Source: a virus. From it: a DNA stretch of 64,000 bases. Every line of letters begins with the position of its first letter. Position 1 is the stretch's first letter. The notes beneath the pieces were generated by a model. The model made no database searches. It was not told the DNA's origin and saw nothing but the letters and a program-made list of their open reading frames with translations. Below, in pieces: positions 50,938 to 59,141 of the stretch. The DNA lies in the IMG/VR virus record IMGVR_UViG_3300036795_000039, positions 1 to 64,000 of that record; one strand, given 5' to 3'. The position numbers and the translations under genes are program-made.

Positions 50938-51446
50938 GTAACGATTGGCAAGCTGATATGAGTGAGTCATCGAGGTACTTCTGCGATCTTGTGTGGCCGG
51001 TTATCAGGGCAGCGGTCGGCGGCGGCGATATGGTGCCAGTCGAGTCTGTGCAATCGACCGAATTCACGCGCACACTCGACATCGTTGCAGGGATCGATGC
51101 CTGGATAGTGCAGGGGCATCATATCTTTGGAATCGCCTCGCGGATTCAATATGACACTTCATGGGAGACGTTTACCATCCGTATGTCTCGGCCAAATAAT
51201 TCTGTTGTGGAGTACCAGAAACGCCGTGACCAAATCGCTACGCCTGGTTCACTTTTCCCACGGTGGACAGTTCAAGCGTACGTCGACCGCAGCGGGCCGA
51301 AGCTGTTAGCGGCGGGCGCTGTCCTCACTGAGCATGTTATTCAAGCTGTCACAGACCAGATCGGATACATGCAGATGACCTACAACGCGGAGTTCTGGGT
51401 TGTGCCTTGGGATAAGTTGGGCGACAAAGTATGGCGGACACCATGA
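50934..51446 (+). CDS. Hypothetical protein, possible PD-(D/E)xK-type nuclease
   Basis: A 170-residue protein overlapping the methyltransferase stop. DIVAGIDAWIVQGHHIFGIASRIQY (about 45-70) places two acidic residues and an R-I-Q in a strand-loop-strand reminiscent of PD-(D/E)xK nucleases, and FTIR follows. The C-terminus ends FWVVPWDKLGDK. The match is weak. Its position next to a methyltransferase fits restriction-like or structure-specific cleavage. Confidence 0.5.
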   Translation: MSNDWQADMSESSRYFCDLVWPVIRAAVGGGDMVPVESVQSTEFTRTLDIVAGIDAWIVQGHHIFGIASRIQYDTSWETFTIRMSRPNNSVVEYQKRRDQIATPGSLFPRWTVQAYVDRSGPKLLAAGAVLTEHVIQAVTDQIGYMQMTYNAEFWVVPWDKLGDKVWRTP

Positions 51447-51832
51447 ACTACCCGCGTTACAACAATCTGGATATCACGCCGACACAGGTGGCGCTCGAAT
51501 TGCTGGGCCTGTCAAGGCAATTGGCCGAAGCCGTCGCGGACCTTGACGATATCGAGCAGGCAGTCGTGAACGCCGACGAGGCATATGTGCTAGCTGACGC
51601 CGAGGCACACATGCGCTGCCGTAGCGAGGACGACCTTCCGGCAGCGGATATGCGAAAGGCGTGGTGTGACAAGAGAACAACGGGAGAACGGTTGGCACGC
51701 GAGTCGGCTAGGGCTATTGTGCGTGCCCGCAAGCTGCGGATAGATACTCTGAAGACGCGTGTCACAATCGGCCAAACAGTGTGCAACGCACTACAATCCG
51801 AGCTGGACCTACAGAGAGTGCGAAGTCGATGA
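51443..51832 (+). CDS. Coiled-coil protein of the recombination operon
   Basis: A 129-residue, nearly all helical protein with Ala/Arg/Glu heptads (LDDIEQAVVNADEAYVLADA onward). The ATG at 51443 overlaps the preceding stop; an upstream ATG at 51431 is possible. Probably oligomeric, perhaps a partner of the annealing or nuclease proteins. No family identified. Confidence 0.65.
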   Translation: MNYPRYNNLDITPTQVALELLGLSRQLAEAVADLDDIEQAVVNADEAYVLADAEAHMRCRSEDDLPAADMRKAWCDKRTTGERLARESARAIVRARKLRIDTLKTRVTIGQTVCNALQSELDLQRVRSR

Positions 51833-52029
51833 AAGGGCAGCTATTGGTAGCCAGTGATCTCACGGGCTGGGGCCGGTGCCCGCGATGCGGACGCGTCCTG
51901 TACATAACGCGCGGGAAGGTGCCGAATCATCGCACACCGCCGCTCAAGCCACCGATCCGTAGAGGTGTGCGCGGCTCTACGCCGTTGACTGGCCGCGACC
52001 AGCCATGGTGTAGCGGGATGTCTAAATGA
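51829..52029 (+). CDS. Small zinc-finger-type protein
   Basis: A 66-residue protein. CPRC at residues 17-20 and a single later Cys near the C-terminus give an incomplete zinc ribbon. Basic and Pro-rich second half (PPLKPPIRRGVRG). ATGA overlap at both ends. Function unknown. Confidence 0.6.
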   Translation: MKGQLLVASDLTGWGRCPRCGRVLYITRGKVPNHRTPPLKPPIRRGVRGSTPLTGRDQPWCSGMSK

Positions 52030-52409
52030 CGATACGTCAGGCTCAGCGCGCCAAGCTGGGCGAGCGCGCGCAGCGCATGTGTGAGATATGCGGGCACCCA
52101 GGCAACAACGCGCATCACCGTAAGCCGCTTAGCCAGGGTGGCACCGACGCCCTGTCAAACCTGTTGCTGCTGTGCGGGTCTGGCACGACGGGTTGTCACG
52201 GCTATGTGACGGCACCCGTCAGGAACAGTTGGCTGTGGCCGATCAAGCCGAAGAGCACCGGATGGGTGTGTTGGCGCAGCGACAATCCGGCCACTGTGCC
52301 AGTGAAGTATCGGGGCCATTGGGCGCGTTTGGATGACGCGGGCCATGTTCACTTACTGCTACCGAGAGAGGTTCGAAATGAGTTGGGTCACTTGTCAATT
52401 GGCGGCTAG
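52026..52409 (+). CDS. HNH endonuclease 4
   Basis: A 127-residue protein. CEICGHPGNNAHHRKPLSQGGTDALSNLLLLCG followed by GCHGYV is a complete HNH motif with a Cys pair. It matches mycobacteriophage HNH proteins. The C-terminal part (GHWARLDDAGHVHLL) is beta-like. It overlaps the next gene by 32 bases. Confidence 0.85.
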   Translation: MTIRQAQRAKLGERAQRMCEICGHPGNNAHHRKPLSQGGTDALSNLLLLCGSGTTGCHGYVTAPVRNSWLWPIKPKSTGWVCWRSDNPATVPVKYRGHWARLDDAGHVHLLLPREVRNELGHLSIGG

Positions 52410-52563
52410 TGGCGTGGAGCGTGCGGTTAACACTGACCTGGTGTTATGGGCGGACGACAAACGCGCGACGACGGTGTTGACTATGGTTGGGGGACAACAG
52501 TTCTCAATTCTTGGCGGGCTACAGGAGTGGTTGAACGAAGTTGAGTTAGCGGCGAAGCCATGA
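52378..52563 (+). CDS. Small hypothetical protein
   Basis: A 61-residue protein. Start at 52378 follows GAGAGAGG. Mixed alpha/beta, no Cys motif. Its stop overlaps the next start (ATGA). Unknown. Confidence 0.6.
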   Translation: MSWVTCQLAASGVERAVNTDLVLWADDKRATTVLTMVGGQQFSILGGLQEWLNEVELAAKP

Positions 52564-52754
52564 AGTACCCCAAAGAGATTGGGCCGCAGTCACAGACCGA
52601 AGCGCTGGCCGTCTTGTTCACACTACTGGGCAACGCGTACAACCTACTCGCCCAATACGAGGCCGACGAGCGTGGTGGTCGCGACGAGCGGATACGGAAG
52701 AACATTATGAACACGGACAAGCCTTCGACGAAGGGAGAGTTCTATGATTCGTAA
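52560..52754 (+). CDS. Small helical protein
   Basis: A 64-residue protein, helical from about residue 10 to 50 (TEALAVLFTLLGNAYNLLAQYEADERGG), with a charged C-terminus. ATGA-coupled to the preceding gene and overlaps the next by 11 bases. Unknown. Confidence 0.6.
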   Translation: MKYPKEIGPQSQTEALAVLFTLLGNAYNLLAQYEADERGGRDERIRKNIMNTDKPSTKGEFYDS

Positions 52755-52953
52755 CTTGCTTGTGCGCGTCCTGTACACCGTGGGCGAGACGTGTTTCCTT
52801 GTGGCAGACCAGCTTTCACCGGCCACTGACGAAGTGTGGCGCGACCGGCGCTGGAAGCAATACCTACGCCAACAGGCCCGCCTCGATAGCTATGCCACGT
52901 CGCATCATTGCGACCCAAACCAATGCGGTTGGCCGGGGCTATACCGTGGGTAG
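52744..52953 (+). CDS. Small protein with N-terminal hydrophobic helix
   Basis: A 69-residue protein with AAGGGAGAG before the ATG. The first 22 residues are weakly hydrophobic (LLVRVLYTVGETCFLVAD), followed by a basic helix and a C-terminal HHCDPNQCGW, a possible metal site. Unknown function. Confidence 0.55.
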   Translation: MIRNLLVRVLYTVGETCFLVADQLSPATDEVWRDRRWKQYLRQQARLDSYATSHHCDPNQCGWPGLYRG

Positions 52954-53257
52954 AGCCAAATATCCGAACAACTGGCCACGCATCGAGCGAAACATCAAGC
53001 TACGGGCCGACTTTCGTTGCGAATGCGGCACCGGATACGACTGCGGCTCAAACACACACCTAAGCCGATGCCCGAGCATTGATGGCCAGCGGTATGCACA
53101 CAACAAACGCCTGATCAAATTGCGTGTGGTGCAGATTCGGCGCGGCGAAGATTGGCGACCGCATAATCTTGTGGCACTGTGCCTTCCATGCTACGTGCTG
53201 TGGGCCAAAGAGGAAGAGGCTGAGATTCAACGCGAGCTGGGACCGGCGCTGTGGTAG
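52946..53257 (+). CDS. Degenerate HNH-type protein
   Basis: A 103-residue protein from a GTG at 52946. The opening YPNNWPRIERNIKLRADFRCECGTG and the later PHNLVALCLPCYVLW match the frame of actinophage HNH proteins. The positions usually filled by the catalytic H(D)H and the CH pair read RVVQIRR and CY, so key His residues are missing. Likely a decayed or re-purposed HNH protein. Confidence 0.6.
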   Translation: MGRAKYPNNWPRIERNIKLRADFRCECGTGYDCGSNTHLSRCPSIDGQRYAHNKRLIKLRVVQIRRGEDWRPHNLVALCLPCYVLWAKEEEAEIQRELGPALW

Positions 53258-53562
53258 TCGACCTCGCGCTGCCGCGTGGCGTAGTTCTGGTGTTAGGCAA
53301 CGGAACTCGTGTACCTGTCGACCTTAAGCACATCGCCAATCATCCAAGCTATGGCCGAATCTTCAAGGTGCTTATCGAGGCGGACATGGTAAAGCTGATG
53401 CCGATGATCCACGCTGTCGACGCCGACCGATGGCCACCTGGTTGCACGCTACAATTCCCAAGATTGGACGGCACACTATCTGACGAGTGGTTACAGCGTG
53501 TGCTGAATAATTCGCGAATCCTGCGGCGCGGTAGGACATCTGGGATCGAGTACACCAAGTGA
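53251..53562 (+). CDS. Hypothetical protein
   Basis: A 103-residue protein whose GTG start overlaps the preceding gene. A beta-rich start (LALPRGVVLVLGNGTRVPVDL) is followed by helices. No family recognised; overlap with neighbours and codon pattern support it. Confidence 0.6.
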   Translation: MVVDLALPRGVVLVLGNGTRVPVDLKHIANHPSYGRIFKVLIEADMVKLMPMIHAVDADRWPPGCTLQFPRLDGTLSDEWLQRVLNNSRILRRGRTSGIEYTK

Positions 53563-54047
53563 TCTCTTCCCAGTTACCCGGCGGTGGATCGGCGGCTGGC
53601 AGAGTAGGCCCGAAGCATCAGACCAAACTCGCGCTACCCGTATGGTTTTCACGGGGAGGCGTCGTCGGCGTGCTTTCGCACCAGGGCGGGGAACTCGTGC
53701 AGGCACCGTCTAGCTGGTGCCCAGGTCTGCCTTTACCACCGGCCTGCACGATCTGGGATCGACTTGACACACACCATCTAAAGGCTGTTGCTCACGCTTG
53801 CGAGGCGCGGACTGGATTTGATAGGCTGTCCAGTAACAGCTTTGGCCTGGGGTGGTTAAGTTGTTACGGACGGTCTTCTTCGGGGGGCCGTCCGTTTTTT
53901 GTTGGAAGTTACCACCGTAGCACACACGAAAACGGCTGTGCAACAATGGGTTTGCATAGGGTGAAAAGTAGGTGTACTTTGGACGTTGTCAATTGCGCTG
54001 GTAGAGAGGACCATTCAGTTGAAGTGCTTAACCATTACGGTCGATGA
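53559..54047 (+). CDS. Uncertain open frame running through a terminator
   Basis: An open frame of 162 codons whose GTG overlaps the previous stop (GTGA), a normal start arrangement here. However, it reads through the strong terminator at 53866 and over the start region of the next gene, and its composition is weakly coding (Ser/Gly/Pro-rich). Either the true gene ends before 53860 by some error, or this is a non-coding trailer. The stretch otherwise holds nothing I recognise. Confidence 0.3.
   Translation: MISSQLPGGGSAAGRVGPKHQTKLALPVWFSRGGVVGVLSHQGGELVQAPSSWCPGLPLPPACTIWDRLDTHHLKAVAHACEARTGFDRLSSNSFGLGWLSCYGRSSSGGRPFFVGSYHRSTHENGCATMGLHRVKSRCTLDVVNCAGREDHSVEVLNHYGR
53866..53901 (+). terminator. 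Rho-independent terminator
   Basis: ACGGACGG (53866-53873) pairs exactly with CCGTCCGT (53888-53895), around a loop with TTCTTCGGGGGG, and is followed by six T. It ends the rightward recombination/HNH operon and separates it from the small-gene group starting at 54.0 kb. Confidence 0.9.
53952..53980 (+). promoter_or_regulatory. Weak candidate promoter
   Basis: TTGCAT (53952-53957), 17 bases, TACTTT (53975-53980), after the terminator and 39 bases before the TTG start at 54019. Only half of each box matches consensus; context rather than sequence supports it. Confidence 0.35.
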
Positions 54048-54288
54048 CCGCGAACTATTTAGCGGCGAGGTCGCCGAGCTACAGTGGACCGAAACTGCGG
54101 ACTCTGTAGGTGTCACAGCACGTTTCACTCCGGCCCCGTCGATTATGGATTCTCTCAAGCAGTTTGGTGCGGCAGCGCAGCAGAAGAAACAACAGGCCGA
54201 GCCACCGCCGCCACTGTCCCAAACGGGACAGTCACCAGCGGAGCCGCCACACTTGGTACCGCCTCTCGACACAGTGGACGGCGAATAG
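54019..54288 (+). CDS. Small protein containing palindrome site 8
   Basis: An 89-residue protein from a probable TTG at 54019, ten bases after AGAGAGG. Beta-rich residues 1-40 (KCLTITVDDRELF), then a Gln/Pro-rich tail that encodes palindrome site 8 (PLSQTGQS). First gene after the terminator. Function unknown; an upstream TTG at 53986 is possible. Confidence 0.58.
   Translation: MKCLTITVDDRELFSGEVAELQWTETADSVGVTARFTPAPSIMDSLKQFGAAAQQKKQQAEPPPPLSQTGQSPAEPPHLVPPLDTVDGE
54213..54232 (+). promoter_or_regulatory. Palindromic operator-like site 8
   Basis: ACTGTCCCAAACGGGACAGT inside the gene at 54019-54288. The central base differs from the others (C in place of T), and the outer eight-base arms are exact. 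Confidence 0.75.
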
Positions 54289-54576
54289 GTGACTGGCGAT
54301 TTCCGCACCCATCAGTGTTACCGATGCGGTAACTTCTGGTGCTCTAACAGTGGCCCAAAGTGCTTTGTTACCAACACCTTTTGCCCAACATGCATACCGT
54401 CTGTGACACACAGGCTAGCCGACGACCGCGCCACCATGGCCCCACCGATGTATGTAGAGCAGCGTCGGCGACCAATGGTGAGCGCCGCCAACGAGGCCAG
54501 GGGAATCCGTTCTGCGCGCGCACATTTCGTCAGCGAAGAACGGCTTTCGATTCGGCTGAAGCGGAGGGCATCGTGA
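54289..54576 (+). CDS. Cys-rich zinc-binding protein
   Basis: A 95-residue protein from a GTG adjoining the previous stop. CYRCGNFWC and CPTC with intervening Cys (PKCF) at residues about 10-36 make a probable zinc-binding module; the rest is a basic helical tail (ANEARGIRSARAHF). Possibly nucleic-acid binding. Confidence 0.68.
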   Translation: MTGDFRTHQCYRCGNFWCSNSGPKCFVTNTFCPTCIPSVTHRLADDRATMAPPMYVEQRRRPMVSAANEARGIRSARAHFVSEERLSIRLKRRAS

Positions 54577-54992
54577 ACATCGCAACCAACATCAAGGTCG
54601 GCGAGTATGAGATGAACACGCCGGGGCTCATAGCGTGCGACCACTGTGGGATAGTCGCTGTGGACACACCGGCTTTCGGCTGGAAGCGGTGGCAGGAGAA
54701 CGGCGAGCTACTGCACCACTGCCCGGCGGCGGTGCAGTACAACGAATGGGTGGCGGGCGGTCTGGTTCACATGAAGGCACCGGACGAGGCTGTGCAGTAC
54801 CAGTATTGGCCGTTGCCAAATGTGTTCTACCTGGTGAACGCTGAAATGGGCTTCGAGGCAGGGCCTTTCGTCGGCCACGGTGAGGCCATGAATGCGTTGG
54901 ATCTGATTAACGGCGATCTCCGTTCCGGCACAGCGGTATTGAGTGACGGCGAATATCACGCAAGCAAGATATGGCACGTCAATGGTCGCTAA
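54573..54992 (+). CDS. Hypothetical protein with Cys/His motif
   Basis: A 139-residue protein from a GTGA overlap. CDHCG at about residues 18-22 and HHC near 49-51 could share one zinc. The remainder is alpha/beta with many aromatics (YQYWPLPNVFYLVNAEMGFE). No family identified. Confidence 0.65.
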   Translation: MNIATNIKVGEYEMNTPGLIACDHCGIVAVDTPAFGWKRWQENGELLHHCPAAVQYNEWVAGGLVHMKAPDEAVQYQYWPLPNVFYLVNAEMGFEAGPFVGHGEAMNALDLINGDLRSGTAVLSDGEYHASKIWHVNGR

Positions 54993-55071
54993 CGTACTGA
55001 TCTGTCTTGGCGTCATCGCGGGATTGAAGATCGCGAAATACGTGTGGTCAATCATCTGGGAATGGGCATGA
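54982..55071 (+). CDS. 29-residue membrane peptide
   Basis: Residues 2-23 are a hydrophobic helix (VANVLICLGVIAGLKIAKYV). Its start lies inside the previous gene and its stop overlaps the next start (ATGA), so it fits the operon's coupling rule. Role unknown; a membrane-targeted toxin-like or accessory peptide is possible. Confidence 0.6.
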   Translation: MVANVLICLGVIAGLKIAKYVWSIIWEWA

Positions 55072-55388
55072 CTGAGTCGCCGCCGGATCTTGATTACGAG
55101 CCGACGCCGGACCCGTCCGAGCCAGAGCCAGGGTTCACTGAGCACGGCTACCGTGTGCTGGATGGTTTCCCGACGTCGGGTATCGACCGCGACCGCCCTT
55201 ACCAGGATCTTGGTGGATTAGTAAGGCCGGACGCGTATTTCGGTGCCCGCGAATTCGACTGTCCCACATGCAAAGCCGAAGTTGGCGACAAGTGCCAGGT
55301 GTGGGTGGGTCGTCTGAGCCGTACCGTGCCGCGAAAGATGCCGTGTATAGCCAGGATTCGTAAAGCCAAAGACGCGGGCCTGATATGA
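55068..55388 (+). CDS. Zinc-finger-type protein
   Basis: A 106-residue protein with an acidic Pro-rich N-terminus, then FDCPTCKAEVGDKCQVWVGRLSR (about 64-85) with a later PC. The CPxC..G.KC pattern is common in small mycobacterial and phage zinc proteins whose role is unknown. Confidence 0.68.
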   Translation: MTESPPDLDYEPTPDPSEPEPGFTEHGYRVLDGFPTSGIDRDRPYQDLGGLVRPDAYFGAREFDCPTCKAEVGDKCQVWVGRLSRTVPRKMPCIARIRKAKDAGLI

Positions 55389-55672
55389 AACCATTCACCG
55401 AACTCAGTTTAGAGAAGTGGCGGGTTACCCGAATGCTTGTGCCGAGGGCTGTGGCGGCGCGTGGTGTGCCTGACTGGCACCGACCATCCGCCACCGTAAG
55501 CGTGGCCGTGTGGGCTGTTTGGCCCCCGCATTGGGGGTTGGAAGGTAGTCCGCTGCTGATATTTCCGATGTGGCGCATGGCGTTTCGTGCTGCGTTCGAC
55601 CGTGCCCAGTTCTCTGTATCGCCAACACCGCCCGATGCAACCCTGGAAGAGAGATTCTATGGCAAAGCATGA
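55385..55672 (+). CDS. Hypothetical Trp-rich protein
   Basis: A 95-residue protein, ATGA-coupled. Rich in Trp and Pro (VWAVWPPHWGLEG), with beta-like content and a helical C-terminus. It contains the GGAAGAGAG that serves the next gene. No family identified. Confidence 0.62.
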   Translation: MKPFTELSLEKWRVTRMLVPRAVAARGVPDWHRPSATVSVAVWAVWPPHWGLEGSPLLIFPMWRMAFRAAFDRAQFSVSPTPPDATLEERFYGKA

Positions 55673-56060
55673 GAATCCGCAGCAGCCGCCCCAAATCTAT
55701 TACCCGCCAGGGCATCCCAAGCACACTGACGGCAAGCAACCAGACGCAGCCGCCACCGTAGCCGAAGAAGATCTCGGCGACGTCATCCGCGCCATCGAAG
55801 GCTTGGCCGCTGAGCTGTCCGAAGAATTCTTCACGGTGCCAGACATAGCCGAGGATAGCGGGCGTGTCGACGCTGAAAAGTTCGACGCTGCAACACGTTT
55901 GGCGTTTGTCTCATGCGGTAACGCACTGGACTACGCCATTCGGTTGGTGCGCGAGAAGGGTCGGGCTCTGCGAATCAAGAAGCTACGAAAGGAGTTATCC
56001 GAAGAGATGCGAGCCGCCGGATTAACAGGTGATCCAACAGACGGCGAGCCTACTATCTGA
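55659..56060 (+). CDS. Acidic helical protein
   Basis: A 133-residue protein. Start at 55659 preceded by GGAAGAGAG. A disordered Gln/Pro-rich first 35 residues are followed by helical acidic and then basic segments (RIKKLRKELSEEMRAAGL). Last gene before the 134-base gap leading to the late-like group. Confidence 0.65.
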   Translation: MAKHENPQQPPQIYYPPGHPKHTDGKQPDAAATVAEEDLGDVIRAIEGLAAELSEEFFTVPDIAEDSGRVDAEKFDAATRLAFVSCGNALDYAIRLVREKGRALRIKKLRKELSEEMRAAGLTGDPTDGEPTI

Positions 56061-56193
56061 GAAAGGGCCGATGGATTAGGATGACATGATGTGCCGAAAG
56101 CGTCTGCCACCAGCGGACCACTCACGAATGCACTACGCACTCAAGCGTTTACATCGATTAGTAGTTATCAACACCACGAAAGGTAGTATCGAA

Positions 56194-56409
56194 ATGTCAA
56201 ATCCGACACCGGATATGCGCTCGATTGACCAGAACGACATCAACGCGTGGGCGGAGAATGTGAACGCCGCCGTCACCGCGTTGCAGACCATTATTGCCAA
56301 CGGCAATCTCACAGCAGCCGACGAGTCGCTGATGAACACCGCTATTGGCACTCTCGACGGGGTGGCCGGTACCGTGACGCCGCCTGTTACGCCGCCTGCC
56401 GGTCAGTAA
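56194..56409 (+). CDS. Small protein before the SGNH virion protein
   Basis: A 71-residue protein with CGAAAGG ahead of the ATG. Helical residues about 15-50 (NAWAENVNAAVTALQTIIANG), then a TPPVTPP tail. The next gene starts three bases after its stop. Possibly a small virion component. Confidence 0.65.
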   Translation: MSNPTPDMRSIDQNDINAWAENVNAAVTALQTIIANGNLTAADESLMNTAIGTLDGVAGTVTPPVTPPAGQ

Positions 56410-56412
56410 TCA

Positions 56413-58554
56413 GTGAGCACGCCAATTGGGCTGCCGCAGTTCACTGTCCAGCAGTACATGGAAGAAGGCCAGACACCGGGCAGTAATGTGTCCGGTGATC
56501 CGGTCACTGTCGCGCCGCTGAATATCTTGGTGACGTTCACACCAAGCCAGGCCGAGATCCAGGTTACTGAGGCCACACCCATTCCGTTCACGGTGTACCT
56601 CGATCCCGTTGTGGCGCGGGTGGATACGGACGGCTACCTCAAGGGGATCAACAGCGAGCCCGTGTATTACGACGACGCTGGCACGATTTATCAAGTGCCA
56701 CAACTGAGTTCAGCGGGCCTGCCGGTCACTCCGGTGTACGCCGGGGCCGACACGCCAGCGTACTGGATTGACGCCGACGGCAACGAGGTTCCCAACCCGC
56801 CAGGTCTCGCGGTGTGGGGTGTGCGGCTGGTGTCGAACAGTTCCCTTCTCGCACTTGCCAATCCGCTCATGTACCGGGTGAACTACTCGCGCGGCGATGT
56901 GGTGATACACAGCTTCACGTTCGCCGCACCATCGACAGATGTCACCGTCGACCTCAGCACCGTCGAACGGCTAGGACCAGCCCCGGCATCGGTCACGTCG
57001 ATAGCCGACATCACACCACTTGGCATCGAGATTGTTACCGCACCCGACGTGGAGTCTGTCGCCAACCTGCTGGGCTACAACCCACCCAAGCAAGTATCAA
57101 TCGGTGACCAGGGACATGGAATAGCAGCGCAGGGCAACGCCACCTCAACCGTGGGTACGGGCGAAATGATGTTCGTGGTGGGTCCGAAATCCTCTGGCAT
57201 CTCCGCGTTGTTCGAACACTGGTACACCGACGCCGGATCAGGGGCCGACACCGACCCGGCTGGGCCAATCAGCTTCAATGCGTCTGTGCGGGTTGTCAGT
57301 TCGAGCAACCCAGGCACCCTGATAAACACGATTCACCGGATAACGTTCAACGGGCGCACCACCGCGACACTGGACCCCGGCGGCAAGGTTATCTCCGATC
57401 CGTTGGGTATCACTGTCGCTCAAGGCGATGAGGTCGCCGTCCGTACGTTCTTGGCGTCGGGCACCGCGTACGCGCCTAGGGAGACATGGGGAACCAGCGG
57501 CGGGCCTGGCGGGTTCACTGCCACAACGGATTTGACGGCACCGGGCAGCGCCGCTATCCCGGTATCCGGTGGGATCTATTACGGGCCAGCCGCATTAATG
57601 GGATTCCCCGAAGGTGCAGCAGATGCCTTGTCCTGCTTAATTATTGGCGACTCGATATCGTCCAGCGGTGCCGACACAGCCGTCTTCACGATTCCCCACC
57701 TTGGGGAAGGCGGGTTCGGGATACGGGCACTCACCGGCCAGGGCGGGCTTCTCAACGTGGCGGTGCCCGGTGATTCCGCGACCGGCTTCCAGAGCAGCGA
57801 CTTTGACTTCCACCGGCTAGCCAACGCCGCGTACTGCAATGTCGCGCTAATCGGCTACGGCTCAAACGATTTCATTGAAGGCACCACCGCAGCCCAGCTT
57901 GAGGCCATCCACCTGAATGAGGCAAACGAGTTGCGGCGGCTGGGCATTCGTAGAGTTTTCATCCTCACCGTCTGTCCTCGCGTGACTACCACAGATGGCT
58001 GTGGAACCCTAACAGGTCAAACACCCATGTCAGGCGAAGCGCAACGCGTGCTATACAACACCTGGGCCAGGGGCCGGTGCCCCATTGACCCAAGCACCAA
58101 AGCGCCTGTGGCAGTTGGCACTTCGGGCGCACTGTTGGCGGGCGACTTCGGGCATCCCCTCACCGGGTTCTTCGACGTGGCATCCAAAGTCGAGTCGGGC
58201 CTGAATTCCGGTAAATGGTTACCAGCCCTGCGAACCGCGCATGGCTCAATCACTTCCGGCGACAATGCCGTCACGTCCTCAGACGCCAACTTTTCTGGGG
58301 CTATTCAAGAGAATGGCGGCGACCTTGGGTCTGGCATGGTACTCATGGGCGGTGGGGCGAGCGGAGCGCCACTGTCGGGGCCAGCGGTGCTTGTCACACC
58401 ACCCACGACGGCGTACCTACTTCTGTTGGCCAGCACCACAGTAACCAACGCGACCCTTTACATTGGCACAGTGACAGCGGAGGGCGTCCACCCGAACGGC
58501 AGGGGCGTTGTCCTGATGGCTTCGGCAATCGACCTGGCCAAATTGGCAGGCTAG
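56413..58554 (+). CDS. Virion-type protein with SGNH/GDSL hydrolase domain
   Basis: A 713-residue protein. Residues 1-190 resemble minor tail modules (DGYLKGINSEPVYYDDAG), and about 230-400 is a beta-rich domain. The esterase domain begins IIGD413S414ISSSG (block I), has IGYGSN485D486 (block III) and ends VTAEGVH693PNGRG (block V, with Glu instead of the usual Asp three residues before His). About 200 residues lie between blocks III and V, longer than usual. It would remove ester groups from envelope glycans or lipids. The GTG start lies four bases after the preceding gene. Confidence 0.78.
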   Translation: MSTPIGLPQFTVQQYMEEGQTPGSNVSGDPVTVAPLNILVTFTPSQAEIQVTEATPIPFTVYLDPVVARVDTDGYLKGINSEPVYYDDAGTIYQVPQLSSAGLPVTPVYAGADTPAYWIDADGNEVPNPPGLAVWGVRLVSNSSLLALANPLMYRVNYSRGDVVIHSFTFAAPSTDVTVDLSTVERLGPAPASVTSIADITPLGIEIVTAPDVESVANLLGYNPPKQVSIGDQGHGIAAQGNATSTVGTGEMMFVVGPKSSGISALFEHWYTDAGSGADTDPAGPISFNASVRVVSSSNPGTLINTIHRITFNGRTTATLDPGGKVISDPLGITVAQGDEVAVRTFLASGTAYAPRETWGTSGGPGGFTATTDLTAPGSAAIPVSGGIYYGPAALMGFPEGAADALSCLIIGDSISSSGADTAVFTIPHLGEGGFGIRALTGQGGLLNVAVPGDSATGFQSSDFDFHRLANAAYCNVALIGYGSNDFIEGTTAAQLEAIHLNEANELRRLGIRRVFILTVCPRVTTTDGCGTLTGQTPMSGEAQRVLYNTWARGRCPIDPSTKAPVAVGTSGALLAGDFGHPLTGFFDVASKVESGLNSGKWLPALRTAHGSITSGDNAVTSSDANFSGAIQENGGDLGSGMVLMGGGASGAPLSGPAVLVTPPTTAYLLLLASTTVTNATLYIGTVTAEGVHPNGRGVVLMASAIDLAKLAG

Positions 58555-58559
58555 ACAAC

Positions 58560-59141
58560 ATGATTGACTTGACTGTTGCCATGTGTAGCATCGACACACG
58601 CTACCGTACGTTCGCGCTGCGAATGCAGGACATGCTGTGGGGCCAGCACCAACGCCTGCCGCTGGCCGACCGCCAGCGGGTAGAGATCCTGATCCTGTCC
58701 GACAACAAGGTGATGACCATTGGGACCAAACGTAATTGGCTGGTGCAGATGGCGCAGGGCCGCTACGTGCAGTTCGTAGACGACGACGACAGACTGGCCG
58801 ACGACGCATTAAAACGGGTGCTGGCCTGCACCGCATACGACTGTGACGTGATTTGCTTCCCGGCCATGGTGTCACTAGGCGGCGGGCCTGCGCGAATATG
58901 CCATTACAGCAAGAACTTTGGACACGACCACAACACGGCGACCTGCTATCAACGGCTGCCCAACCATATCTGCGCCACCAAGCGCGAGATCATGCTTGAC
59001 ACCCCGTTCCTGAATATCTGTATGGGAGAAGATGCCGACTATGCGCGGCGGCTAGCACCCAAACTGAAGACCGAATGCACGCTCGAAAAGCCTTTGTACT
59101 TCTACGATTACGATCCGAGGACCAGTGAATGTAGACGTTGA
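58560..59141 (+). CDS. Glycosyltransferase 1 (GT-A type)
   Basis: A 193-residue enzyme. A nucleotide-sugar-binding start (IDLTVAMCSIDTRYRTF) is followed by TKRNWLVQMAQGRYVQFVDDDDRLADDAL (about 52-80), whose DDDD supplies the DxD metal site of GT2-type transferases. GEDADYARRL matches the ED motif region later. Short for the family. Five bases after the SGNH gene; overlaps the next gene by 17 bases. Confidence 0.8.
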   Translation: MIDLTVAMCSIDTRYRTFALRMQDMLWGQHQRLPLADRQRVEILILSDNKVMTIGTKRNWLVQMAQGRYVQFVDDDDRLADDALKRVLACTAYDCDVICFPAMVSLGGGPARICHYSKNFGHDHNTATCYQRLPNHICATKREIMLDTPFLNICMGEDADYARRLAPKLKTECTLEKPLYFYDYDPRTSECRR